Of a stretch of 64,000 nt of DNA, positions 1-6,769 are shown piece by piece. The stretch is from Clostridium sp. Marseille-P3244 (lineage in GTDB: Bacteria; Bacillota; Clostridia; Lachnospirales; Lachnospiraceae): NCBI RefSeq assembly GCF_900120155.1, contig NZ_LT635549.1, forward strand, positions 2,140,688-2,204,687, read 5' to 3'. Numbering within the stretch: position 1 is the first letter of the stretch; each line of letters starts with the position of its first letter. A program made the position numbers and the translations under genes. The notes beneath the pieces were generated by a model, which was not told the origin of the DNA, ran no database searches, and saw nothing but the letters and a program-made list of their open reading frames with translations.

Positions 1-458
1 AAGCGTGGAAGATTCAGGCGGATCGACCGGGCTGTGGCTCCTTTTCCGATCATAATGTCAATGGCAAAATCCTCCATTGCAGGGTAAAGCACTTCCTCCA
101 CCTGCCGGTTCAGACGATGGATCTCATCCACAAAAAGTACATCATTTTCCTGAAGACTGTTTAAGATCGCCGCCATTTCTCCCGGTTTTTCGATAGCAGG
201 TCCGGAAGTCACCTTCATATGGACTCCCATTTCATTGGCGATGATACCGGCAAGGGTCGTCTTGCCAAGTCCCGGAGGCCCGTAGAAAAGCACATGGTCC
301 AGAGCCTCGTTCCGTGCTTTGGCGGCCTCAATATAGATCTTCAGCGTTTGTTTTGTCTTCTCCTGTCCGATATATTCATCCAGCAGCCGCGGGCGCAGTT
401 CCCCCTCGATCTTAATATCTTCTTCCAGATTTTCTGTCGTAATAATTCGTCTTTCCAT
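1..458 (-). CDS. ruvB: Holliday junction DNA helicase RuvB (3' end outside window)
   Basis: This is the N-terminal part of RuvB, the AAA+ hexameric motor that drives RuvA-bound Holliday junctions during recombinational repair. The start is the ATG at 458 ([10 protein letters not shown]). The visible part contains the RuvB-typical [12 protein letters not shown] segment, the Walker A loop [10 protein letters not shown], and a Walker B region ([11 protein letters not shown]). About 152 residues are present of the usual 330 or so; the remainder runs off the left edge and is not a biological truncation. It follows ruvA by 30 nt, the usual ruvAB arrangement. Confidence 0.97.
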   Translation of the reverse strand, partial: MERRIITTENLEEDIKIEGELRPRLLDEYIGQEKTKQTLKIYIEAAKARNEALDHVLFYGPPGLGKTTLAGIIANEMGVHMKVTSGPAIEKPGEMAAILNSLQENDVLFVDEIHRLNRQVEEVLYPAMEDFAIDIMIGKGATARSIRLNLPR

Positions 459-488
459 GATCTTTGTATCGATTCCCTTCAATTAAGG

Positions 489-1097
489 CTAAAATAAATA
501 TTTAAGGGCCTCCTTCAATATCTCCTCCACCGTCCGGCATTCCGGGGAGGTTTTCTTTACCGCCCGCATACTTTCCGTACTTGTATACCCAAGAGCCACA
601 AGAGCCTGAACTGCTTCCGTCTGTATGTCGGCCTCACCGCCCTCTGTCTGAAAACGGTCTTTTTCTTCATGAGCCGCATGATCAAGCATGCTCTCTACAT
701 TGATTTTATCCTTCAGTTCCAGGATCAGTTTTTCTGCTGTCTTTTTCCCGATCCCGGGAGCGGACGAAATGGTCTTGGCATCTCCGGAGATGACGGCAAA
801 CCGCAGCTCGTCCGGCGACAGGCTGGAAAGGATATTAAGCCCACCCTTAGGTCCGATCCCGCTCACACCAATCACAAGTTTGAATATCTCAAGATCATCC
901 CTGGTCAGAAATCCGAAAAGCTGCATGGCATCTTCTCTCACATTCAGATACGTATACAGTTTTACTTCATTTCCCGGTTCCGGAAGCAGAGAAAGCGCCT
1001 GACCGGACATATATACGCCGTATCCGACGCCTCCCACATCCACGACCGCTCTGTCTTCCTCTATCGCTGCAAGTTCTCCTCTTACATAAGTGATCAT
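489..1097 (-). CDS. ruvA: Holliday junction branch migration protein RuvA
   Basis: This 202-residue protein has the normal RuvA length. It tetramerises on four-way DNA junctions and loads RuvB. It begins with MITYVRGELAAIEED, the OB-fold domain, and carries the helix-hairpin-helix segments around VSGIGPKGGLNILS and SAPGIGKKTAEKLI in the middle. The C-terminal helical domain (EAVQALVALGYT) contacts RuvB. The gene lies between the Gx-type membrane protein gene and ruvB, all on the minus strand, and is probably co-transcribed with them from the promoter near 2100. Confidence 0.97.
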   Translation of the reverse strand: MITYVRGELAAIEEDRAVVDVGGVGYGVYMSGQALSLLPEPGNEVKLYTYLNVREDAMQLFGFLTRDDLEIFKLVIGVSGIGPKGGLNILSSLSPDELRFAVISGDAKTISSAPGIGKKTAEKLILELKDKINVESMLDHAAHEEKDRFQTEGGEADIQTEAVQALVALGYTSTESMRAVKKTSPECRTVEEILKEALKYLF

Positions 1098-1145
1098 TTT
1101 TCCTTCCTTTTCTTTTCCTGTTATTCTATATTTTTTCTCTGTCCG

Positions 1146-1640
1146 TCATGAAATACCGATTTTCTGCACACGTTTCAGCACTTCTCCGGAAATCACCCCG
1201 ATCACCAGTCCCGCGGCCGCTCCCGCAACCAGAAGGACCGGAAGATAATATCCCACCTGATAGGTCTCCACGACAATGACAGCCACAGCCAGCTGACCGA
1301 TGTTGTGGCTTACTCCGCCAGCGATACTTACGCCTGCAACGCTGAACTTCCCGCTTTTTTTCAGCAGTGCCATAACGGCCAGACTAAAGATTCCCCCCGC
1401 CAGGCTGTACAGAATACTGAATAGATTTCCAAAGAAAAACCCCGCCAGTACTATGCGCACGACTGACAGGAGCAGTGCTTCTTTCCATCCTGAACTATAC
1501 AGGATAATAACAATAAGCAGGTTCGCCAGACCAAGTTTGATCCCGGGAATGCCGATATTGAACGGTATCAGTGTCTCCACATAACTGAAAATGAGAGCAA
1601 GTGCCGTAAATAACCCGAAGTATGCTACTTTATTTTTCAA
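1146..1640 (-). CDS. Gx-transporter / heptaprenyl diphosphate synthase component I-like membrane protein
   Basis: This 164-residue protein is almost wholly hydrophobic with about five membrane segments. The opening KVAYFGLFTALALIFSYVETLIPFNIGIPGIKLGLAN is shortened here to its key parts: an N-terminal helix, then PFNIGIPGIKLGLANL, typical of the Gx_transp family (often labelled heptaprenyl diphosphate synthase component I). The catalytic function of that label is not supported by any visible prenyl-synthase motif. It sits after a NusG-domain-II gene and across from apbE, a grouping I associate with flavin-based extracytoplasmic electron transfer in Firmicutes; that link is inference. A substrate cannot be assigned. 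Confidence 0.75.
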   Translation of the reverse strand: MKNKVAYFGLFTALALIFSYVETLIPFNIGIPGIKLGLANLLIVIILYSSGWKEALLLSVVRIVLAGFFFGNLFSILYSLAGGIFSLAVMALLKKSGKFSVAGVSIAGGVSHNIGQLAVAVIVVETYQVGYYLPVLLVAGAAAGLVIGVISGEVLKRVQKIGIS

Positions 1641-1697
1641 TCAAGTTTCCTCTCTGTATCTGCTATTCTGTTTCTTTTCACGATCCGTCATCCTGTC

Positions 1698-2054
1698 TTA
1701 CTGGGAAATGCCGTCCAATCCGCTTTTATCTGGACTTTCGACAGACACTACAACCTGATTGGGAAGGCAGATGATACTCTCCCCTTCCCGGCTGATTTCC
1801 CGGTGATACACACAGATCTGATCCGGACAGGAGGCCCATTCCATTCTGGCTGTTCTGTCCCGGATCACCAGTCTGTTCGTATCATTGACAGAGACCGTCT
1901 GATCCTGATCCAGCCTGTAAGTACCGAAGAGCTCTCCGTCTACAGTGACGGAAACAAAAGCTTCTTCTGACGTCCCCCGAAAAAGCTGAACACATAGTAT
2001 AAGGACAGCAGCCACAGCGATCGCCGCAGCCAGCAGCCAGTCATTTCTCTTCAT
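1698..2054 (-). CDS. NusG domain II-containing exported/anchored protein
   Basis: The protein has 118 residues: a single N-terminal membrane anchor (about residues 5-25, LLAAAIAVAAVLILCVQLF) and then a small beta domain of the NusG_II type, ending in the pattern CPDQIC followed by EGESIICLPNQVVV. The domain should face outside. It is not the transcription factor NusG, despite the domain name. The three cysteines after the anchor (CPDQIC and the C of IICLPN) are conserved-looking and might bind a ligand or form a disulfide, which I cannot prove. It is first in the minus-strand run to ruvB and is divergent from apbE. Confidence 0.8.
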   Translation of the reverse strand: MKRNDWLLAAAIAVAAVLILCVQLFRGTSEEAFVSVTVDGELFGTYRLDQDQTVSVNDTNRLVIRDRTARMEWASCPDQICVYHREISREGESIICLPNQVVVSVESPDKSGLDGISQ

Positions 2055-2077
2055 AGTCGTACCCCTTTACCTTCAAT

Positions 2078-2106
2078 ATCATAGCACACCGTTTTTTATT
2101 ATGCAA
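2078..2106 (-). promoter_or_regulatory. Predicted sigma-A promoter for the NusG-II/Gx/ruvAB run
   Basis: Reading the minus strand, TTGCAT (2106-2101) is followed after 17 nt by TATGAT (2083-2078), about 24 nt ahead of the start codon at 2054. Both hexamers are close to consensus. The spacing is optimal. Confidence 0.55.
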
Positions 2107-2109
2107 TCT

Positions 2110-2130
2110 TATGTTCGACTGTATGTTCGA
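2110..2130. repeat. Tandem 9-bp direct repeat between divergent promoters
   Basis: TATGTTCGA occurs at 2110-2118 and again at 2122-2130, a 12-bp period, just upstream of the minus-strand -35 and 19 bp upstream of the plus-strand -35 of apbE. The position between two divergent promoters makes it a possible operator. The half-sites are direct, not inverted. Confidence 0.45.
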
Positions 2131-2148
2131 GTGCGGTGATTTCTTCTG

Positions 2149-2177
2149 TTGTGCTTTCCTGTGAAACCGTTTATAAT
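2149..2177 (+). promoter_or_regulatory. Predicted sigma-A promoter of apbE
   Basis: TTGTGC (2149-2154) is followed, after a 17-nt spacer, by a perfect TATAAT (2172-2177). It lies about 60 nt upstream of the apbE start codon. An AAAGGA ribosome binding site follows near 2219-2225. Confidence 0.6.
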
Positions 2178-2238
2178 AGCTTCAGGATTTTTACACAGTT
2201 TTCCAACACACCCGGACGGAAAGGAATATCCAGAACAG

Positions 2239-3258
2239 ATGAAACATACATTCACGAAACGAAACTCCCGCCTTGTCGCTCTATTGCTGCTTTTCTCTTT
2301 TTTATCTGTCATAACAGGCGGATGTACTCAATTGCAGGATACAGAATCTCTCGTCATGACAGGAATATATTTTGATACGGTCATTCAGGTGGAAGCCTGG
2401 GGAGCGGATCAGGAAATCATGGACCACTGTGAAGACATGTGTATCTATTATGAGGAACTTTTAAGTCCTACAATCGATACCAGTGAAGTATCAAAGATCA
2501 ACCGTTCCCATGGAACCCCGGTAACTGTATCTGACGATACTGCGGACCTGATCCGCCTTGGCATAGAATACGGAGATCTTTCCGGAGGAAAATTCGATAT
2601 CACGATCGCATCAGCCACTGACCTGTGGAATTTTAAAGACAACAGTGAAGGAATCCTTCCGGATGAAGAAACATTGGCAGAAGCAGTCCGCCATGTAGAC
2701 TACCGATGTATAAAAACAGAGGGAAATACTATCACTCTCACCGATCCTGAAGCAAAAATCGATCTGGGAGGAATTGCAAAAGGGTATATCGCGGACCGTC
2801 TGAAAGAGTACCTGGAAAGCGAAGGGATCGAGCACGCCGTTATCAATCTGGGCGGAAATATGCTCGCCCTTGGCGGACGTTATGACGGGAGTGATTTCCG
2901 GATCGGGATCCAGAAACCTTTCGCCGAAAACGGCACTGTCATGGCCGCTGTCCGCGTTACCGACAAATCCGTTGTATCTTCCGGTGATTACGAGCGGTAT
3001 TTTGAAAAAGACGGAGTAATTTACCACCACATCCTGGATCCTGATACCGGTTATCCCGTACAGAATGACCTGGATCAGGTGACCATTATCTCCGACAGCT
3101 CCGCGGACGGAGACGCGCTGAGCACTACATGCTTCGCTCTGGGACTGGAGGCAGGGATGGAATTAATCCGGAATACAGAAGATGTAGAAGCGATCTTCAT
3201 AACAAAAGGCGGAGAAATGCACTTAAGCAGCGACGATATTCCCCTCACAGAAGTATAA
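2239..3258 (+). CDS. apbE: FAD:protein FMN transferase (ApbE), lipoprotein
   Basis: ApbE transfers FMN from FAD to a threonine in acceptor proteins such as RnfD and RnfG, outside the membrane. The ATG at 2239 was chosen over longer in-frame starts because it gives a lipoprotein signal peptide (MKHTFTKRNSRLVALLLLFS, then VITGGC as lipobox) and has an AAAGGA site upstream. The mature part shows the family pattern: FDTVIQVEAWG, LGGIAKGYIADRL, INLGGNMLALGG, and DKSVVSSGDYERYF followed by HHILDPDTGYPV. The length of 339 residues is normal. The gene is convergent with the rnf operon, whose products are its expected substrates. Confidence 0.95.
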   Translation: MKHTFTKRNSRLVALLLLFSFLSVITGGCTQLQDTESLVMTGIYFDTVIQVEAWGADQEIMDHCEDMCIYYEELLSPTIDTSEVSKINRSHGTPVTVSDDTADLIRLGIEYGDLSGGKFDITIASATDLWNFKDNSEGILPDEETLAEAVRHVDYRCIKTEGNTITLTDPEAKIDLGGIAKGYIADRLKEYLESEGIEHAVINLGGNMLALGGRYDGSDFRIGIQKPFAENGTVMAAVRVTDKSVVSSGDYERYFEKDGVIYHHILDPDTGYPVQNDLDQVTIISDSSADGDALSTTCFALGLEAGMELIRNTEDVEAIFITKGGEMHLSSDDIPLTEV

Positions 3259-3270
3259 ATCTGAGTTTGT

Positions 3271-3457
3271 CGAGAGTGGATGTGGCCGCCGGGGTAAGGA
3301 AGAGGATATCCATCTCGGGCACGCTTTCGCTCGGGGCTGCAACGCAGCGGCACATAAGGGCGCAAAGAACGCGCCCTAAATGCCGGCGTTGCTGCACGGC
3401 CCTCGATGGACACCTCTTCCTTCCCCGGCTCCCTATCCTCTCCCCTCAACACTCTCG
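3271..3457 (+). repeat. Hairpin 1 of the cloverleaf element
   Basis: CGAGAGT (3271-3277) pairs with ACTCTCG (3451-3457); CCGGGG (3289-3294) with CCCCGG (3423-3428); AAGGAAGAGG (3296-3305) with CCTCTTCCTT (3413-3422); TCCATC (3309-3314) with GATGGA (3405-3410); GCAACGC (3339-3345) with GCGTTGC (3386-3392); AGGGCGC (3357-3363) with GCGCCCT (3371-3377). The apical loop is 3364-3370. Internal loops are asymmetric. Confidence 0.85.
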
Positions 3458-3596
3458 CGATTTAGAAGTGATTGTGAAAGTGGAACGTTATCGACTATAC
3501 AGCCCGTCATCAAAAAGCCAGAAGACATATGCCAAAGATCCGTATATGTCTTTTTCTTCAATGATGTTCCATTTTCGTCTTACTTCATAATCGCGA
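3458..3596 (+). repeat. Hairpin 2 of the cloverleaf element
   Basis: The base pairs CGA (3458-3460) with TCG (3591-3593) and is extended by TCGCGA at both ends. GAAGT (3465-3469) pairs with ACTTC (3582-3586), TGGAAC (3481-3486) with GTTCCA (3566-3571), and GACATAT (3524-3530) with ATATGTC (3544-3550) near the apical loop. Three wobble pairs favour plus-strand RNA. Confidence 0.8.
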
Positions 3597-3598
3597 GA

Positions 3599-3962
3599 TT
3601 GACGGGGATGAATTGTGACGCCAAAGAGGAGATAAAGTATAGGGCAGGGAAAGAACATCGATCGGAAGGACCTTTCTGCGGCAGCAGATGGGTGGACCGG
3701 CGACTTTGGAGGAATCCGATGGAAAACTTAAGGGACTTAGGACCGCCGTTAAGCAATCCGATGAGATTGTCTGAGCGAACGCGAGTTGCTCATCGGATTG
3801 CTTTGTGTTTAGGCGAGTTCTAAGTCCCTTTATGTTTTCCCGGATTCCGGAACGGAGGTAGGTCCACCCATTCTGTTGCCGCAGAATACGTTTTTCCGAT
3901 ACCGGCTTTTTTCTATTCCCTAAGGTTTATCTATCCTCCCACGGCGTCCACATCCAGCCCCA
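3599..3962 (+). repeat. Hairpin 3 of the cloverleaf element (longest)
   Basis: Arms of about 165 nt pair along their length with small bulges. Examples: GACGCC (3617-3622) with GGCGTC (3943-3948), TTCTGCGGCAGCAG (3674-3687) with 3873-3886, GGGTGGACC (3690-3698) with GGTCCACCC (3861-3869), AGGGACTTAGGAC (3731-3743) with 3817-3829, and a perfect 13-bp apical stem GCAATCCGATGAG (3753-3765) with 3789-3801. The apical loop is 3766-3788. Confidence 0.9.
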
Positions 3963-3974
3963 ACAAACTCAGAT

Positions 3975-4769
3975 TTACATCTTTATGATCTTTCGCGGGC
4001 ATTTTTCTGCGCACACTCCGCAGTTCGTACATTTTTCCGGATCTATATGAGCCAGGAAATTATTCACGGTGACAGCGCCCGCCTCACAACTCCTTTCGCA
4101 GAGACGGCAGCCGATACATCCGACCTGGCATGTATCCATAAGAACCTTTCCCTTTTCATTTGAATTACATTGTACGAAAGTACGCTGCTTATACGGGATC
4201 AGCTCGATCAAATGTTTTGGACAGACCTCCACGCACTTCCCGCAGGCTTTGCAGGCTTCTTTATCCACTACGGCGATCCCGTCCACGATATGGATGGCAT
4301 CGAACATACAGGCATCCACACAGGATCCATATCCGAGGCATCCGTAAGCGCATCCTTTCGCCCCTCCGTCCTGCATCTGGCTGGCCATGATGCAGTCCTT
4401 GATTCCATAATATTCATATTCGGTCTTTGCCTTTTCACAGGTTCCACCGCATTTAACAAAAGCGGTCATTCTCTCCTGTGCCGACACGTCCACCCCCATG
4501 ATCTGACCGATTTTTTCAGCCACCGGGGTGCCTCCTACCGGACAGCCTCCCGCTTCAGCTTCCCCGGCCACGATCGCGGCCGCCAGGCCGGAACAGCCCG
4601 CATACCCGCAGCCTCCACAGTTATTACCGGGAAGGACTTCCAGAATCGCTTCCTCTCGTTCATCCGTCTCGACAGCGAACTTTTTTCCGGAGATGCCAAG
4701 GAAGACACCTATGAACAGCCCTGTGCCGCCTACGATCACAGTTGCCAGGATAATACCAGTTATACTCAT
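3975..4769 (-). CDS. rnfB: Rnf complex electron-entry subunit RnfB
   Basis: RnfB takes electrons from reduced ferredoxin and passes them into the membrane complex. The 264-residue protein starts with one membrane helix (residues 3-25). Next is the RnfB-specific Fe-S domain CGGCGYAGCSGL, closed by the cysteine of GGCPVGG. Several ferredoxin-type clusters follow: CAYGCLGYGSCVDAC, CKACGKCVEVCPKH, CIGCRLCERSCEAG, and CTNCGVCAEKCPRK at the C terminus. It is last in the operon, 13 nt after rnfA. Its stop codon TAA is the outer end of the structured element that runs to the apbE stop codon. Confidence 0.97.
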   Translation of the reverse strand: MSITGIILATVIVGGTGLFIGVFLGISGKKFAVETDEREEAILEVLPGNNCGGCGYAGCSGLAAAIVAGEAEAGGCPVGGTPVAEKIGQIMGVDVSAQERMTAFVKCGGTCEKAKTEYEYYGIKDCIMASQMQDGGAKGCAYGCLGYGSCVDACMFDAIHIVDGIAVVDKEACKACGKCVEVCPKHLIELIPYKQRTFVQCNSNEKGKVLMDTCQVGCIGCRLCERSCEAGAVTVNNFLAHIDPEKCTNCGVCAEKCPRKIIKM

Positions 4770-4782
4770 GTTATCTTCCCTC

Positions 4783-5373
4783 CTATATCAGCCCCGAGAA
4801 TCCAATAAAGGCAATCGCCATCAGCCCGGCTGTTACCAGGACGATCGGTGTCCCCCGGAAGGATTCCGGCACGTCATTATATTCGATCTTTTCACGGATT
4901 CCGGCCATCAGTACGATTGATATGAGGAAGCCGGTGGCAGTGGCAAATCCGTTGACTACTCCTGTCAGCAGGCCGTATCCGTCTTCTACATTCGTCAGTG
5001 CCACTCCGAGAACCGCGCAGTTTGTTGTGATCAGCGGAAGATATACGCCGAGAGCATTGTAAAGCGGAGGCATAACCTTCTTTAAGAACATCTCTACAAA
5101 CTGGACCAGTGCGGCAATGACAAGGATGAATACGATCGTATTCAGATATTCCAGCTCGCCTCCCATGATATTCTCATTTCCAAGAATAAATTTGTAGATC
5201 AGTCCGGTCACAAAGGACGCGATTGTAATGACAAACACGACTGCTCCGCCCATACCGGCGGCAGTCTTTACGTTTTTGGAGACTCCAAGGAAGGGACAGA
5301 TTCCGAGGAACTGGCTGAGCACGACATTATTTACAAACGCAGAGCTGACTGCGATCAAGATTAATTCCTGCAT
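4783..5373 (-). CDS. rnfA: Rnf complex membrane subunit RnfA
   Basis: RnfA is a six-helix integral membrane subunit that, with RnfE, forms the core holding a [2Fe-2S] cluster in the membrane plane. The protein has 196 residues, the usual length, and is hydrophobic throughout. It has the family patterns VNNVVLSQFLGICPFLGVSK near the N terminus and LPLITTNCAVLGVAL in the middle; the two cysteines in these segments (GICPFLG and TNCAVLG) are the expected cluster ligands. Its ATG directly follows the rnfE TAA, so the two are probably translationally coupled. Confidence 0.97.
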   Translation of the reverse strand: MQELILIAVSSAFVNNVVLSQFLGICPFLGVSKNVKTAAGMGGAVVFVITIASFVTGLIYKFILGNENIMGGELEYLNTIVFILVIAALVQFVEMFLKKVMPPLYNALGVYLPLITTNCAVLGVALTNVEDGYGLLTGVVNGFATATGFLISIVLMAGIREKIEYNDVPESFRGTPIVLVTAGLMAIAFIGFSGLI

Positions 5374-6162
5374 TTAATTCTCCTCCTGTTCCATTTTCGT
5401 TTTTTCTGTCTCATTCTGGCCCTCTTCTGTCCGCACATCCGGGACAGTCCCTTTGCCGGAACTTTCCGGTTCGATTTCGATCAGATGTCCACCGCAGATC
5501 CCTTTGCTGGCGCAGGCCGCGCAGCCTTCACCGCATCCGGCAGATACGGGAACTTCTTTTCCTCGTTTCGCAAGATTTCTTTTGACCTTATTCTGAAGGG
5601 CCACAAGACACGACAGCACGAGGAAGGCTCCGGGAGCCATGATAAAGATTGTAAACGGCTCATAAGAATCCGGCATGATCTGAAAGCCGAAGATCTTTCC
5701 TTCTCCGATAACTTCCCTGACAATACCGATGGAAGTAAGACCGACGGTAAAACCGAGCCCCATGCCGATCCCGTCGAACATAGACGGCAGCGGCGGGTTT
5801 TTCGAGGCATAGCTTTCTGCTCTTCCGAGGATGATACAGTTGACTACGATCAGCGGTATATAAAGCCCGAGGGAAGAGTACAGGCTCGGGACAAATCCTT
5901 CCAGAAGAAAATCCACGATTGTGACAAAGGATGCCACGACCACGATAAACGCCGGCATTCTGACAGAATCCGGAATGATCTTCCTCAGCATGGAGATCAA
6001 AAGATTCGACATGACCAGAACCGCCGTTGTGGAAAGGCCCATGCCGATCCCGTTTATTGCGGATGTGGTAACCGCCAGTGTGGGACACATTCCAAGCATC
6101 AGTACAAAGGTGGGGTTCTCTTTGACAAGTCCGTTAAAAATACGTTCTGTGCATCTATTCAT
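5374..6162 (-). CDS. rnfE: Rnf complex membrane subunit RnfE with cysteine-rich C-terminal tail
   Basis: RnfE is the paralogue and partner of RnfA. I place the start at the ATG at 6162 (MNRCTERIFNG), 8 nt after an AGGGGG site; an upstream in-frame GTG at 6168 would be too close to that site. Matching cysteine patterns MLGMCPTLAVT and IVVNCIILGRAE carry the membrane cluster ligands. The protein is 262 residues, longer than the roughly 200 usual, because of a polar tail after residue 195. That tail has CGEGCAACASKGICGGH, four closely spaced cysteines, and then an acidic end. The tail's role is unknown. The gene overlaps rnfG by 8 nt. Confidence 0.95.
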   Translation of the reverse strand: MNRCTERIFNGLVKENPTFVLMLGMCPTLAVTTSAINGIGMGLSTTAVLVMSNLLISMLRKIIPDSVRMPAFIVVVASFVTIVDFLLEGFVPSLYSSLGLYIPLIVVNCIILGRAESYASKNPPLPSMFDGIGMGLGFTVGLTSIGIVREVIGEGKIFGFQIMPDSYEPFTIFIMAPGAFLVLSCLVALQNKVKRNLAKRGKEVPVSAGCGEGCAACASKGICGGHLIEIEPESSGKGTVPDVRTEEGQNETEKTKMEQEEN

Positions 6163-6769
6163 TGACACCGCCCCCTAACTCACTCTGGAAATACACAAGT
6201 GCAGAATCTACAGCGTTTGTGACGGCATTGGTCGTGATCGTCGCCCCACTGATGGCGTCGATCATGTCATCGCCGTCCTCTCCGGTCTTTGTATAAGTAA
6301 ATTTCTCTACTTTCTTATCCCGGAATTGTTCTTTGAAATTTTCTTCGTCTGCTTTCATGCCCAGTCCGGCCGTTTCGGTGATGGAAAGCATCTCGATACC
6401 TTTCACCGTTCCGTCAGCGGCGATTCCCACAGAAATCTGAAGTTCCCCGTCATAAGCCTCGTGAGAAGTGACATTAATCACATAGCCGACGATCTCGCCG
6501 CCCTCGTCTTTTCCCACAGCCACTTCGGTGATATCATCAGAAGAATAACCGTTTTCACTCAACAGAGCCGCAGCGCTTTTGGTGTCAAGATCTGTATATG
6601 TATCAAATGAAGCCGCATCAGGAAGAACGGCCCGGAAAGCTTCCTGTTTTGTGTTCTCCTGGGCAATGGCGATCGGTTCTTTTGTAATATCGTACACGAT
6701 TCCCAGCAGACAGCCGGAAACAACGGTAATGGCTGTAAGGATCAGTGTGTTTTTAATGATCTTATTCAT
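6155..6769 (-). CDS. rnfG: Rnf complex flavoprotein subunit RnfG
   Basis: RnfG is anchored by one N-terminal helix, and its FMN-binding domain lies outside the membrane. The start at 6769 follows AAAGGAGG at a good distance and overlaps the rnfD stop as ATGA. The longer open frame upstream is a shadow of rnfD. The 204-residue protein has the membrane helix at residues 6-25 and the flavinylation motif SGATITT near the C terminus. In this family FMN is bound covalently by phosphoester to the threonine of SGAT, the modification made by ApbE encoded at 2239-3258. An AGLGMKADEENFKEQF region is also typical of the FMN-binding domain. Confidence 0.96.
   Translation of the reverse strand: MNKIIKNTLILTAITVVSGCLLGIVYDITKEPIAIAQENTKQEAFRAVLPDAASFDTYTDLDTKSAAALLSENGYSSDDITEVAVGKDEGGEIVGYVINVTSHEAYDGELQISVGIAADGTVKGIEMLSITETAGLGMKADEENFKEQFRDKKVEKFTYTKTGEDGDDMIDAISGATITTNAVTNAVDSALVYFQSELGGGVNE

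Larger units (their letters stand above)
3256..3977 (+). other. 722-nt cloverleaf-like inverted-repeat element between apbE and rnfB
   Basis: The whole interval between the two convergent genes folds on itself. A perfect 15-bp outer stem pairs 3256-3270 (TAAATCTGAGTTTGT) with 3963-3977. Its two ends are exactly the TAA stop codons of apbE and rnfB. Inside, three long imperfect hairpins abut with almost no unpaired bases: 3271-3457, 3458-3596 and 3599-3962. This predicts a four-way junction. Several non-Watson-Crick pairs are G-U only if the plus strand is transcribed (G3470-U3581, U3475-G3577, G3480-U3572, G3668-U3893, G3669-U3892, G3684-U3876, G3741-U3819), so an RNA in the apbE direction is favoured. 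I recognise no known RNA family or coding frame here. Termination of both genes may be one role. Confidence 0.7.

Noticed and set aside
2110-2130. LexA (SOS) box upstream of the ruvAB transcription unit
   Set aside because: The GAAC half-sites are direct repeats, while the Gram-positive LexA box is an inverted CGAAC...GTTCG. Tempting because ruvAB is downstream, but the orientation is wrong.
3129-3823. Plus-strand open frames of 147-153 codons over the apbE end and the cloverleaf
   Set aside because: They have no ribosome binding site, run through paired arms of the hairpins and show no protein-like pattern; inverted repeats often keep frames open by chance.
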